Counted from the first letter of the stretch, positions 1-6,886 are shown. The stretch: 6,886 nucleotides of DNA from Lachnospiraceae bacterium UBA1729 (GCA_002315945.1 DCIJ01000095.1:1-6886); one strand, 5' to 3'. Notes: generated by a model not told the origin, from the letters alone. Numbers and translations are program-made.

Positions 1-1442
1 CCTATCAACCAGTCGTACATATCCTGGTACTTGCTGGCAGATACTGCCCAGGAGAAGTCGGCATTCATGGCTCTTTCGACCATTCTGTTCCAGTCTCTCT
101 TCTGGTCATAGTATATCTTTTCAGCATATCTGATGGTATTAAGCATTTCATGGGCATTATAGTTGGTAAAGCTGAAGCCTGTACCCTTGTTCTCATATTC
201 ATTGTAGGGTTCTACAGTATCCTTCAGTCCACCAGTCTCTCTAACGATAGGCAGAGTTCCATACTTCAGACTCATCAGCTGGCTCAGTCCACAGGGCTCA
301 AACAGTGAAGGCATCAGGAATGCATCACTTGCTGCATATACCTTGTGGCTCATAGCTTCAGAGTAACAGATGTTGGCTGAAACCTTGTCATTATATTTCC
401 AGTCAAAGTGTCTGAACATATTTTCATACTGAGCATCACCTGTACCCAGTATAACAATCTGAACTGCATCCTGACACAACTCATCCATCATGTAAGCCAC
501 CAGGTCAAAGCCCTTCTGATCAGTAAGTCTGCTGACCACACCAATCATCATTCGCTTCTCATTCTGCTCAAGTCCCAGCTCCTTCTGAAGAGCCTTCTTG
601 TTAAGAACCTTCTGTTTTCTAAAGTTCGAAACATCGTAATTGTGAGGAATATAGGCATCTGTTGCAGGATTAAAATCTGTATAGTCTATACCATTAACAA
701 TACCTCTTAAATCACCGCTTCTGGCTGTAAGCAGACCATTTAAGCCCTCACCGAAGAAGTCAGTCTTGATCTCCTCTGCATATGTATCAGATACTGTTGT
801 AATAGCATCTGCATATACAAGTCCGCCCTTCAGAAGGTTTGCATCCTTATGATATTCCAGCTTGTCAGGTGTAAAGAAGTAATCTGGCAGACCTGTAATT
901 CTCTTAACATCTCTTACATTCCATTTGCCCTGGAACTTGAGGTTATGAATAGTCATTACAGTCTTGATTCCCCAATAGAATTCGCCACCCTGGAATCTTT
1001 CCTTGAGATATACAGGCACCAGACCAGTCTGCCAGTCATGGCAGTGAATCAGGTCAGGTCTGAAATCCAGTACAGGCAGAGCTGACAACAGAGCTTTACA
1101 GAAGAATCCGTATCTGGTTATCTCCCAAAGTGGATCATCGGTATAACATTTTGGTCCTGAGAAAAAGTACTCATTATCAACAAAATAAAAGGTAACTCCA
1201 TCAAGAACAGTCTTGAACAGTCCTACATATTCCTGCTTGTAATTGTAATCCATGTAGAAATCACAGATATATTCCATCCTATCCTTCACATCCTGATGCA
1301 TGCACATATATCTGGGAATAATAACCCTTACATCAAAATATTTAGGATCAATGTTCTTTGGCAATGAACCAACTACGTCCGCAAGTCCACCAGTCTTAAT
1401 AAAGGGGACACATTCAGAAGCTGCAAAAAGAATTTTCTTCAT
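1..1442 (-). CDS. glgA: Glycogen synthase (ADP-glucose type, GT5), nearly complete at the left edge
   Basis: Cytoplasmic starch/glycogen synthase that transfers glucose from ADP-glucose to the non-reducing end of an alpha-1,4-glucan. The reverse-strand frame is open from an ATG at 1442 to the window edge (480 codons and part of another). It begins MKKILFAASECVPFIKTGGLADV; the KTGGL stretch at residues 16-20 is the ADP-glucose/acceptor-binding motif of GT5 enzymes. Other family landmarks are HCHDWQTGLVP, TIHNLKFQG near residue 165, GIVNGID, VVSRLTDQKGFD at the start of the second Rossmann domain, and FEPCGLSQLMSLKYGTLP followed by RETGGL, with the Glu of EPCGL at residue 382. Bacterial GlgA is usually about 475-485 residues and the visible end (YQDMYDWLI) looks like its C-terminus, so the stop should lie only a few codons outside. 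The start is supported by an AAAAGGAAAG ribosome binding site. A terminator just upstream suggests separate transcription from the sortase. Identification is secure. Confidence 0.96.
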   Translation of the reverse strand, partial: MKKILFAASECVPFIKTGGLADVVGSLPKNIDPKYFDVRVIIPRYMCMHQDVKDRMEYICDFYMDYNYKQEYVGLFKTVLDGVTFYFVDNEYFFSGPKCYTDDPLWEITRYGFFCKALLSALPVLDFRPDLIHCHDWQTGLVPVYLKERFQGGEFYWGIKTVMTIHNLKFQGKWNVRDVKRITGLPDYFFTPDKLEYHKDANLLKGGLVYADAITTVSDTYAEEIKTDFFGEGLNGLLTARSGDLRGIVNGIDYTDFNPATDAYIPHNYDVSNFRKQKVLNKKALQKELGLEQNEKRMMIGVVSRLTDQKGFDLVAYMMDELCQDAVQIVILGTGDAQYENMFRHFDWKYNDKVSANICYSEAMSHKVYAASDAFLMPSLFEPCGLSQLMSLKYGTLPIVRETGGLKDTVEPYNEYENKGTGFSFTNYNAHEMLNTIRYAEKIYYDQKRDWNRMVERAMNADFSWAVSASKYQDMYDWLI

Positions 1443-1448
1443 AGCGTT

Positions 1449-1458
1449 CTTTCCTTTT
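1449..1458 (-). promoter_or_regulatory. Ribosome binding site of glgA
   Basis: Reads AAAAGGAAAG on the minus strand. Its AGGA core ends 9 bases before the ATG at 1442, which fixes that start for glgA. The gap between the terminator and this site is only about 60 bases, so any dedicated glgA promoter must lie there or overlap the terminator. Confidence 0.75.
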
Positions 1459-1507
1459 CTCTCATTCAAAATCTCTCATGTAAAGTCTCTAATTAACATT
1501 TCTTGGT

Positions 1508-1554
1508 AAAAATACACAAAACCTACACTTTTTTATTGCCAAAAGTGTAGGTTT
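1508..1554 (-). terminator. Intrinsic terminator after the sortase gene
   Basis: A perfect 14-bp inverted repeat, 1519-1532 pairing with 1541-1554, encloses an 8-base loop (1533-1540). Read on the minus strand, the stem's 3' arm ends in GGTTT and continues TGTGTATTTTTACC, a T-rich but interrupted tract. It begins 21 bases after the sortase stop codon and precedes glgA, where the end of the lepA-hemW-pilT-sortase run is expected. Read on the plus strand the hairpin is followed by AGCATAACA, with no T tract, so it should act on leftward transcription only. The stem is A/T-rich at both ends and the T run is broken, so termination may be incomplete. Confidence 0.75.
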
Positions 1555-1575
1555 AGCATAACACATATCATCATT

Positions 1576-2478
1576 TTATTCAATTTTTTTTGCGACCACA
1601 ACAAACCTTCCATTCTCTTCTGAGTGGTCACAGGTAGACAGTGTCAAAAGTCTGTCTCCATAATATGCTCTGACTCCGGTATCATACAGACTCATTGCCT
1701 GCATCTGCTCGCAGTTATAGTAAAAATCCTCTTCATTAAGGGCATTGATAAACTGGTAATACTTAAAGGTTATTTCGGCCTCTTTTTTAATACTGTCTCG
1801 AAATACATACATTACTCTGTAATTGCCACGCTCATAGAGCGTATCGAAGCGTATTGTATTATGGGCTTCACAAAAAGCCTGATTTGCATAATCATCCAGA
1901 TTTCCAAACATGTTTCCAGATTTCATATGATGACCATATATTATTAAATTAGTATTGCCCTGTGTAATATCACAGGCCGGATCCATAAATATGGATCCAT
2001 TCTTGTCATACTCCTGCTCCATATTGTGAGTCAGATAGTATTCCGGATCAGGGGACTGCATTACAGGATAGTTAATGTTGGTGCCCTGGATTTCGACCCA
2101 GCCTACCAGGCTCTTATTTTTCGAATAAATCTGCTCATACTCAGGCAACACTACCAGTTCTTTTTTGTCGTCGGTATTGTTCACATTGATATAAGGGTTA
2201 AAATTATAAGCAGTCACTTTATTCTTAAGTGAGACCAGTGCGTTCTGTTCTGAGATATTTTTCTGTCTGAGATATGAATAACCAAAAAAATACCCAAGGC
2301 ATCCGATAGCCACCATCAGACAGAGCACAACTATAAGCTTTCTAAGCTGTTCCTTCCTGATGTACTCATTGACTATGGCACGGCGCATGGGTTCATCATA
2401 TTTCTCGAGCGCCCCCTGAAGGCGACGCTCAATTATTCTTCTTTTTCGTTCTTTTCTGGATAATTTTTTCTTTTTCAT
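1576..2478 (-). CDS. Class B sortase, membrane-anchored cysteine transpeptidase
   Basis: Extracytoplasmic transpeptidase that cuts a C-terminal sorting motif and joins the protein to the cell wall or to another surface protein. Residue numbers count from the ATG at 2478 (300 aa). A lysine/arginine-rich cytoplasmic segment (1-47) is followed by one membrane helix (about 48-70, LIVVLCLMVAIGCLGYFFG) with no cleavage site, giving an N-in, C-out topology. The catalytic domain has the class B pattern: VGWVEIQGTNINYPV (125-139), YYLTHN, GSIFMD, NLIIYGHHM with catalytic His183, FGNL, TLSTC with nucleophile Cys283, and Arg291 in GRFVVVAKK. All three catalytic residues are present. The frame extends upstream to GTG at 2505 and TTG at 2508, which would overlap the end of pilT by up to 20 bases. 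I prefer the ATG because it gives a clean 10-base gap and a typical MKKKK start, though it has no clear Shine-Dalgarno and probably depends on coupling to pilT. The substrate is unknown; no LPxTG- or NPQTN-like protein is encoded here. Class assignment is firm, exact subtype is not. Confidence 0.92.
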   Translation of the reverse strand: MKKKKLSRKERKRRIIERRLQGALEKYDEPMRRAIVNEYIRKEQLRKLIVVLCLMVAIGCLGYFFGYSYLRQKNISEQNALVSLKNKVTAYNFNPYINVNNTDDKKELVVLPEYEQIYSKNKSLVGWVEIQGTNINYPVMQSPDPEYYLTHNMEQEYDKNGSIFMDPACDITQGNTNLIIYGHHMKSGNMFGNLDDYANQAFCEAHNTIRFDTLYERGNYRVMYVFRDSIKKEAEITFKYYQFINALNEEDFYYNCEQMQAMSLYDTGVRAYYGDRLLTLSTCDHSEENGRFVVVAKKIE

Positions 2479-2488
2479 TGGCAAAAAA

Positions 2489-3556
2489 CTATTTAGCCAT
2501 TCCACCAAGACGGTTGGTCATGATTTCAGGTTCAAGGGCAAATCTGATAGCTGTAGCCTTGTCAATCTTTCCAGCATCATACAGATTTCTTATGGATTCA
2601 TCCATTGTAATCATTCCAAGGGATCTTCCTGTCTGCATAACCATGGGCAGCTGGTGAGATTTACCCTCACGGATAAGATTCCTTACGGCATGATTTGCAT
2701 GGAGCACTTCAAAGGCTGCAACGCGGCTCTTTCCATCAGTGGTTGTCAGAAGTTGCTGGCTGATTACAGCCTCAAGTACATTAGATAGCTGCAATCTGAT
2801 CTGCTGCTGCTGATGAGGCGGGAATACATCTATCATTCTGTCAATAGTGCTTGCAGCTCCTATTGTATGAAGAGTTGAGAGAACCAGGTGACCAGTTTCA
2901 GCTGCTGTGACAGCTACACTAATGGTCTCAAAATCACGCATCTCTCCCACAAGGATTACATCAGGATCCTCTCGCAGTGCAGCTCTAAGAGCCGCTGCAT
3001 AGGAATGGGAATCAAGCCCCATTTCTCTCTGATTAACAATGGAGAGATTATGCTGATGCAGGTATTCAATAGGGTCCTCAAGGGTAATAATATGAGCTTC
3101 CCTCATATGATTAATCTTATCTACCAGTGATGCCAGTGTAGTTGACTTACCGCTTCCGGTGGGACCGGTAACCAGCACCAGACCATGTTTTTTGTCATAC
3201 AGATCAATTACAGACTGAGGCAGCCCCAGCATTTCAGGCTTGGGAATCTCTGTCGCCACAAGTCTGAATGCCATGGACACAGAGCCCCTCTGCTTGAATG
3301 CATTGACCCTGAATCTTCCCAGATCCCTGATGGCAAAAGACATGTCATATTCGCCCTTTTCCTCAAACTGTTTTCTCTGATTCTCATTCATAATGGAAAT
3401 CAACAGTTCCAGTGTATCTGCAGGAAGCATCTTCTGATATGACATGGTCACAAGCTTGCCGTTCACCCTCATCTTGGGAGGAATGCCAACAGTTACATGC
3501 ACATCTGATGCCCCGGCTTCATGGGCGGTTCTTAAAATTTCTTCAATCGTAATCAT
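2489..3556 (-). CDS. pilT: Type IV pilus retraction ATPase PilT
   Basis: Hexameric cytoplasmic motor of the PilT/VirB11 secretion ATPase family; it hydrolyses ATP to disassemble type IV pili, driving twitching motility, adhesion and DNA uptake. The 355-residue product matches usual PilT length. In order: N-terminal PAS-like domain with ASDVHVTVG (16-24) and GRFRVNAFKQRG (80-91); Walker A GPTGSGKST (131-139); Asp box TLEDPIEY (158-165); Walker B around DPDVILVGEMRD (197-208); His box HLVLSTLHT (223-231); and VRNLIREGK (291-299). This last motif corresponds to the AIRNLIRE signature of retraction ATPases and argues against the assembly ATPase PilB, as does the absence of a tetracysteine zinc site. 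Every catalytic motif is intact. The ATG at 3556 has an upstream GGAAAAGAG. It lies 46 bases after hemW and directly before the sortase. No pilin, PilB, PilC, PilM or prepilin peptidase is in the window, so the rest of the machine must be elsewhere. Confidence 0.96.
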   Translation of the reverse strand: MITIEEILRTAHEAGASDVHVTVGIPPKMRVNGKLVTMSYQKMLPADTLELLISIMNENQRKQFEEKGEYDMSFAIRDLGRFRVNAFKQRGSVSMAFRLVATEIPKPEMLGLPQSVIDLYDKKHGLVLVTGPTGSGKSTTLASLVDKINHMREAHIITLEDPIEYLHQHNLSIVNQREMGLDSHSYAAALRAALREDPDVILVGEMRDFETISVAVTAAETGHLVLSTLHTIGAASTIDRMIDVFPPHQQQQIRLQLSNVLEAVISQQLLTTTDGKSRVAAFEVLHANHAVRNLIREGKSHQLPMVMQTGRSLGMITMDESIRNLYDAGKIDKATAIRFALEPEIMTNRLGGMAK

Positions 3557-3559
3557 ATT

Positions 3560-3568
3560 CTCTTTTCC
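3560..3568 (-). promoter_or_regulatory. Ribosome binding site of pilT
   Basis: GGAAAAGAG on the minus strand, three bases before the ATG at 3556; the GGA core is about 8 bases from the start codon. It lies in the 46-base hemW-pilT gap and supports independent initiation of pilT within the polycistronic message. Confidence 0.55.
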
Positions 3569-3602
3569 ATAGCCTAAAACTCAGGCATTTTCTACCATTT
3601 TT

Positions 3603-4796
3603 CTATAATAAAAACTCTGCAAGTATTATATTGCTTACATCTATTCCAGCCTTGGTAAGACTCAGTCGGTTTCCCTGCCTGGATAAAAAACCTTCGTCAA
3701 TAAGCTTTTTGACTTTTTTACCAAACAGTGTGTCAAAATCCGTTCCAAATTCTGAATTGAAACTGTCAATATCAATTCCCTGAATCAGTCTAAGCCCCAA
3801 AAACATATATTCTTCCATTTGGGATTTTTTATCCAGCTTTTCAGGGCCATCGCTATATCTTTCCCTGAAAACAGTCCCTAGATTATCGCTTTCCCAAGAA
3901 ACAGTATCCATATTGTCTCCTGATACGAAACCAGTATGACACTCAAGATATTTTACCATATTTCTCGTATTAGAGAAACGAATATTATCCATCATTGAGG
4001 CAGCTCCCAGACCTACCCCCAGGTAATTGCCTCGCTGCCAGTATGTCTTATTATGTATGGATTCAAATCCGTCCCTGGCATAATTCGAAATCTCGTATCG
4101 ATGATACCCCTGCCCGGAAAGCTTGCTGTCAGTCAGCTCATACATCTTCCTGTCAGTATCCGCATCAGGCAAATCATCCTCTCCGTATGTTTCAAAAAAA
4201 GGAGTACCCTCTTCCAGCTGTAGGCTGTAAGCTGAGATATGCTCAGGCTTCAGAGCTAACACACGATTCAGGGTTTCTGAATAATTTGAAACTGTCTGAT
4301 ACGGAAGTCCTGATATTAAATCAATGCTTCTGTTACAAAAGCCTTCCTCAGAAATAATATCCCAGCTTCGTAAAAAATCCTCATAGGTATGTATCCTGCC
4401 CAGCATTTTTAATTCATCATCATTTGCTGACTGCAGCCCCATACTGATTCTGTTGATACCACCAGCATGCCAAAATGCTGCCTTCTGCTTTGTAACAGTT
4501 CCCGGATTGCACTCCATAGTAATTTCAATTTCACCAGAAATTGATTTATGTAAACCATCAAAAATCAAATCCAGCTGACTGTTTTCCAGAATACTGGGAG
4601 TGCCACCACCTATAAAAATGCTGGACAATTCATATCCACTATAAAAATCCAGTCCACATTTGATTTCTTCAGTCAAAGCAGCAAGATATCTATTTATGTC
4701 AACCGACGAGCATCCCGGAAATGATAAAAAATCACAATAATTGCATTTTTTAATACAGTATGGAATATGTATATATAGGGCGAATTTATTCTTCAT
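3603..4796 (-). CDS. hemW: HemW, radical SAM heme chaperone (formerly annotated as oxygen-independent coproporphyrinogen III oxidase)
   Basis: Cytoplasmic radical SAM protein that binds heme and delivers it to target proteins; homologues are often mislabelled HemN. The 397-residue product starts MKNKFALYIHIPYC. Its 4Fe-4S/SAM motif is C14-x3-C18-x2-C21, followed by D22-F23. True HemN has a further cysteine at the place of F23, so the Phe points to HemW. GGGTPS (63-68) is the SAM-contact motif; MECNPGT, GINRISMGLQS and DLISGLPYQT follow in the expected order. The HNKTYW motif, characteristic of HemW and linked to heme binding, is present before GNYLGVGLGAAS. The C-terminal part (EEYMFLGLRLIQGID) is the usual HemN C-terminal domain. 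The ATG overlaps the lepA end by 11 bases (ATGAAGAATAA), and no strong Shine-Dalgarno is visible, so translation is probably coupled to lepA. lepA-hemW adjacency is common in Firmicutes. Confidence 0.95.
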   Translation of the reverse strand: MKNKFALYIHIPYCIKKCNYCDFLSFPGCSSVDINRYLAALTEEIKCGLDFYSGYELSSIFIGGGTPSILENSQLDLIFDGLHKSISGEIEITMECNPGTVTKQKAAFWHAGGINRISMGLQSANDDELKMLGRIHTYEDFLRSWDIISEEGFCNRSIDLISGLPYQTVSNYSETLNRVLALKPEHISAYSLQLEEGTPFFETYGEDDLPDADTDRKMYELTDSKLSGQGYHRYEISNYARDGFESIHNKTYWQRGNYLGVGLGAASMMDNIRFSNTRNMVKYLECHTGFVSGDNMDTVSWESDNLGTVFRERYSDGPEKLDKKSQMEEYMFLGLRLIQGIDIDSFNSEFGTDFDTLFGKKVKKLIDEGFLSRQGNRLSLTKAGIDVSNIILAEFLL

Positions 4797-6591
4797 CCAG
4801 CTTCAATACACTCATAAATGCTTTTTGAGGGATCTCTACATTGCCAACCTGGCGCATACGTTTCTTTCCCTCCTTCTGTTTTTCCAAAAGCTTTTTCTTA
4901 CGGCTGATATCACCACCGTAGCATTTTGCCAAAACATCCTTTCTAACAGCCTTAACAGTCTCTCTTGCAATAACCTTGCCTCCAACTGCAGCCTGAATAG
5001 GTATTTCAAACAGGTGACGTGGAATCTCTTCCTTGAGCTTTTCACACATCTTTCTTCCACGCTCGTAGGCACTCTGGGCATGAACAATAAAGCTAAGGGC
5101 ATCTACTGTCTCTTTGTTAATCAGAATATCCAGTTTAACTAGTTCACTTCTTTCATAGCCCTTTAGTTCATAATCAAAGGAAGCATATCCCCTTGATCTG
5201 GATTTTAGCGCATCAAAGAAATCATAGATTATTTCATTAAGGGGCAGCTCATATTTTAATAACGCTCTGGTCTCCTCAATATATTCCATTGAAATATAAC
5301 GGCCACGTCTCTCCTGACACAGTTCCATTATGGAACCAACAAAATCCTTGGTAACCATTATTTCAGCGCTTACAATGGGTTCCTCCATGTACTCAATGGT
5401 ACTTGGATCCGGGAGATTACTTGGATTGGTCAGTTCAATCACTTCACCGTCAGTCTTATGAACCTTGTAAATAACAGAAGGAGCTGTGGTAACCAGATCC
5501 AGGTTATACTCTCTTTCAAGTCTCTCCTGTATTATCTCCAGATGAAGCAGTCCTAAGAAGCCACATCTGAATCCAAAGCCCAGAGCAATGGAAGTCTCTG
5601 GTTCATAAAAAAGTGATGCATCATTAAGCTGCAGTTTTTCAAGTGCATCCCTCAGGTCAGGATACTTGGCACCATCTGCAGGATATACGCCGCAGTAAAC
5701 CATACTGGTAACCTGCTTGTAACCAGGCAGGGGCTGTTCACAGGGATTATTCAGATCAGTAACTGTGTCACCAACCATGGTATCCTTAACATTTTTTATG
5801 GAAGCAGTTATGTATCCAACCATTCCTGCCGCCAGCTCATCGCAGGGGATAAACTGTCCTGCACCAAAATATCCCACTTCAACCACCTCAGCTGTTGCGC
5901 CAGTGGCCATCATTTTTATTGTAGTGCCCTTTTTTACAGTTCCATCCATAATACGGCAGAAAATAATAACTCCCTTATAGGAATCATATACAGAGTCAAA
6001 AATCAGAGCCTTTAGAGGAGCCTTCTCATCTCCAACAGGAGCTGGTACATGAGTGACGATTCGCTCCAGGACATCCTCTATGCCTATTCCATTTTTTGCG
6101 GAAATCAGCGGTGCATCCTGTGCCTCAATTCCAATTACATCCTCTATCTCATCCTTAACCCTCTGGGGTTCGGCACTGGGCAAATCTATCTTGTTGATAA
6201 CTGGGAATACATCCAGATCATGATCCAGAGCCAGATATACATTAGCCAAAGTCTGAGCCTCTATTCCCTGAGCTGCATCAACCACAAGAATAGCTCCATC
6301 GCAGGCAGCCAGAGATCTGCTCACCTCATAGTTAAAATCCACATGTCCCGGAGTATCAATGAGATTAAAGATATATTCCTCCCCATTCTTGGCCTTGTAG
6401 ACAATACGTACAGCCTGGGACTTGATTGTAATGCCTCTTTCCCTCTCCAGATCCATATTATCAAGAATCTGTGCCTGCATCTCTCTACTGGTAAGAAGGC
6501 CTGTCTGCTCTATTATTCGATCGGCGAGAGTAGACTTGCCATGATCAATGTGAGCAATTATACAAAAATTTCTAATTTTACTTTTATCCAT
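4786..6591 (-). CDS. lepA: Elongation factor 4 (LepA), ribosome-associated GTPase
   Basis: Translational GTPase that binds the ribosome and has been linked to back-translocation and to initiation or ribosome biogenesis; it is highly conserved in bacteria. The 601-residue product has the usual LepA length. GTPase motifs: G1 AHIDHGKST (13-21), switch I with RGITIKSQ (52-59), G3 DTPGH (79-83), G4 NKID (133-136) and G5 SAKNGIGIED. EF-G-like domains II, III and V follow, including FGFRCGFLGLLHLEIIQERLEREY and RRGRYISMEYI. The LepA-specific C-terminal domain carries SRGYASFDYEL, VGGKVIARE and AKCYGGDISRKKKLLEKQKEGKKRMRQVGNVEIPQKAFM. No motif is missing. The ATG at 6591 is preceded by AGGA with a 6-base spacer. 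The gene sits 14 bases after the PHP-family gene and overlaps hemW at its end, consistent with one message. Confidence 0.98.
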   Translation of the reverse strand: MDKSKIRNFCIIAHIDHGKSTLADRIIEQTGLLTSREMQAQILDNMDLERERGITIKSQAVRIVYKAKNGEEYIFNLIDTPGHVDFNYEVSRSLAACDGAILVVDAAQGIEAQTLANVYLALDHDLDVFPVINKIDLPSAEPQRVKDEIEDVIGIEAQDAPLISAKNGIGIEDVLERIVTHVPAPVGDEKAPLKALIFDSVYDSYKGVIIFCRIMDGTVKKGTTIKMMATGATAEVVEVGYFGAGQFIPCDELAAGMVGYITASIKNVKDTMVGDTVTDLNNPCEQPLPGYKQVTSMVYCGVYPADGAKYPDLRDALEKLQLNDASLFYEPETSIALGFGFRCGFLGLLHLEIIQERLEREYNLDLVTTAPSVIYKVHKTDGEVIELTNPSNLPDPSTIEYMEEPIVSAEIMVTKDFVGSIMELCQERRGRYISMEYIEETRALLKYELPLNEIIYDFFDALKSRSRGYASFDYELKGYERSELVKLDILINKETVDALSFIVHAQSAYERGRKMCEKLKEEIPRHLFEIPIQAAVGGKVIARETVKAVRKDVLAKCYGGDISRKKKLLEKQKEGKKRMRQVGNVEIPQKAFMSVLKLDEE

Positions 6592-6597
6592 AATTTG

Positions 6598-6601
6598 TCC
6601 T
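6598..6601 (-). promoter_or_regulatory. Ribosome binding site of lepA
   Basis: AGGA on the minus strand, 6 bases before the ATG at 6591. It falls inside the 14-base gap after the upstream stop codon and supports the annotated lepA start. The gap is too short to hold a promoter, so lepA is read from upstream or from a promoter inside the preceding gene. Confidence 0.65.
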
Positions 6602-6605
6602 ATTA

Positions 6606-6886
6606 CTATAGTCTGTTATATCTGACACTACGTTTTTCAAAGGTAGCGTAATATTTGAAGCCTGCATCAGTAAGCAGCTGTCTGGCGATTTCAAAGTCGG
6701 CACCTACATCCCTGGCAGTGTGAGCGTCTGAACCAACGGTGACAGTTTCGCCCCCCAGCTCCCTAAACCGTCTTACTATTTCGATGCCTGGAGTAATCTC
6801 AGACAGTCCCTTTCTAAGAGAAGCTGTATTGAGCTCGATTCCATTACCATTATCCACCAGCGTCTCAAGGATTGGATCAATTAAAT
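6606..6886 (-). CDS. PHP-domain histidinol-phosphatase (HisK/HisJ type), C-terminal part only
   Basis: The reverse frame is open from the right edge to a TAG at 6608-6606, giving about 92 residues of a protein whose N-terminal two thirds lies outside the window. The internal GTG at 6857 is not the true start: the frame continues upstream without a stop (LIDPILETLVDNGNGIELN). GIELNTASLRKG is the conserved strand-and-loop of PHP histidinol-phosphatases, and TVGSDAH carries the late metal-binding Asp and His. The ending GFKYYATFEKRSVRYNRL resembles the family's GF...F..R.P.. terminus. These enzymes remove phosphate from L-histidinol phosphate in histidine biosynthesis using a metal cluster in a TIM-like barrel. 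Because most metal ligands are outside the window, another PHP phosphoesterase is possible. It ends 14 bases before lepA and is probably cotranscribed with it. Confidence 0.85.
   Translation of the reverse strand, partial: LIDPILETLVDNGNGIELNTASLRKGLSEITPGIEIVRRFRELGGETVTVGSDAHTARDVGADFEIARQLLTDAGFKYYATFEKRSVRYNRL

Noticed and set aside
1492..1519. Possible glgA promoter on the minus strand: TTGTGT (1519-1514), 16-base spacer, GTTAAT (1497-1492).
   Set aside because: Each hexamer matches the sigma-70/SigA consensus poorly (3/6 and 4/6), the -10 lacks the key first T-A, and the -35 overlaps the terminator foot. Too weak to annotate.
3573..3588. Short inverted repeat in the hemW-pilT gap (GCCT ... 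AGGC).
   Set aside because: Only about 4 pairs with no following T tract on the minus strand; expected by chance and not a terminator.
3603..4796. Calling the radical SAM gene hemN (coproporphyrinogen dehydrogenase).
   Set aside because: The fourth cysteine of the HemN CxxxCxxCxC motif is replaced by Phe23 and the HNxxYW motif is present, both pointing to HemW.
4741..5142. 133-codon plus-strand open frame across the lepA-hemW junction.
   Set aside because: Fully antisense to two well-supported genes, with no family resemblance or ribosome binding site of note.
6049..6651. 200-codon open frame on the plus strand opposite the start of lepA.
   Set aside because: It is antisense to conserved GTPase motifs, shows no recognisable domain and has low-complexity, Ser/Ile/Leu-rich composition typical of a shadow frame.
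6606..6857. Treating GTG 6857 as the start of a small 83-residue protein.
   Set aside because: The frame stays open to the window edge and the sequence is the C-terminal part of a PHP phosphatase, so this is a partial gene rather than a small one.

Overview
The window looks like a piece of chromosome from a low-to-moderate GC Gram-positive bacterium of the class Clostridia, probably Lachnospiraceae (Butyrivibrio/Pseudobutyrivibrio/Roseburia-like). That placement is inference from four things: the gene set (class B sortase, PilT, HemW, LepA, HisK-type PHP phosphatase, GlgA), the Gram-positive sortase chemistry, AG-rich ribosome binding sites, and A/T-leaning codon use. No taxonomic marker was searched. 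All genes lie on the minus strand, coding density is high, and the longest gap is about 130 bases.

Layout in transcription order (right to left). The C-terminal end of a PHP-family histidinol-phosphatase-like protein enters from the right edge. It is followed after 14 bases by lepA (elongation factor 4), which overlaps hemW (radical SAM heme chaperone) by 11 bases. After 46 bases comes pilT (type IV pilus retraction ATPase), followed at once by a membrane-anchored class B sortase whose start is ambiguous and may overlap pilT. A 14-bp hairpin with T-rich downstream sequence, just after the sortase stop, looks like the intrinsic terminator of this run. Beyond it, glgA (glycogen synthase) starts with its own good ribosome binding site and runs to within a few codons of its expected end at the left edge.

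The five genes upstream of the terminator have the spacing of one operon but do not form a single pathway: a histidinol phosphatase-like enzyme, a ribosome GTPase, a heme chaperone, a pilus motor ATPase and a surface transpeptidase. lepA-hemW adjacency is a common arrangement in Firmicutes. The pilT-sortase pair is the part most likely to carry a specific functional link at the cell surface (retractile pili plus covalent surface-protein attachment), but no pilin, other pilus gene or sortase substrate is visible here. glgA makes storage glycogen and appears to be a separate transcription unit.

I saw no CRISPR array, tRNA, rRNA, insertion sequence, phage gene or clear riboswitch. I do not see a new biological system here. 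The points worth a second look are the pilT-sortase pairing and the unusually long, very basic cytoplasmic tail of the sortase.
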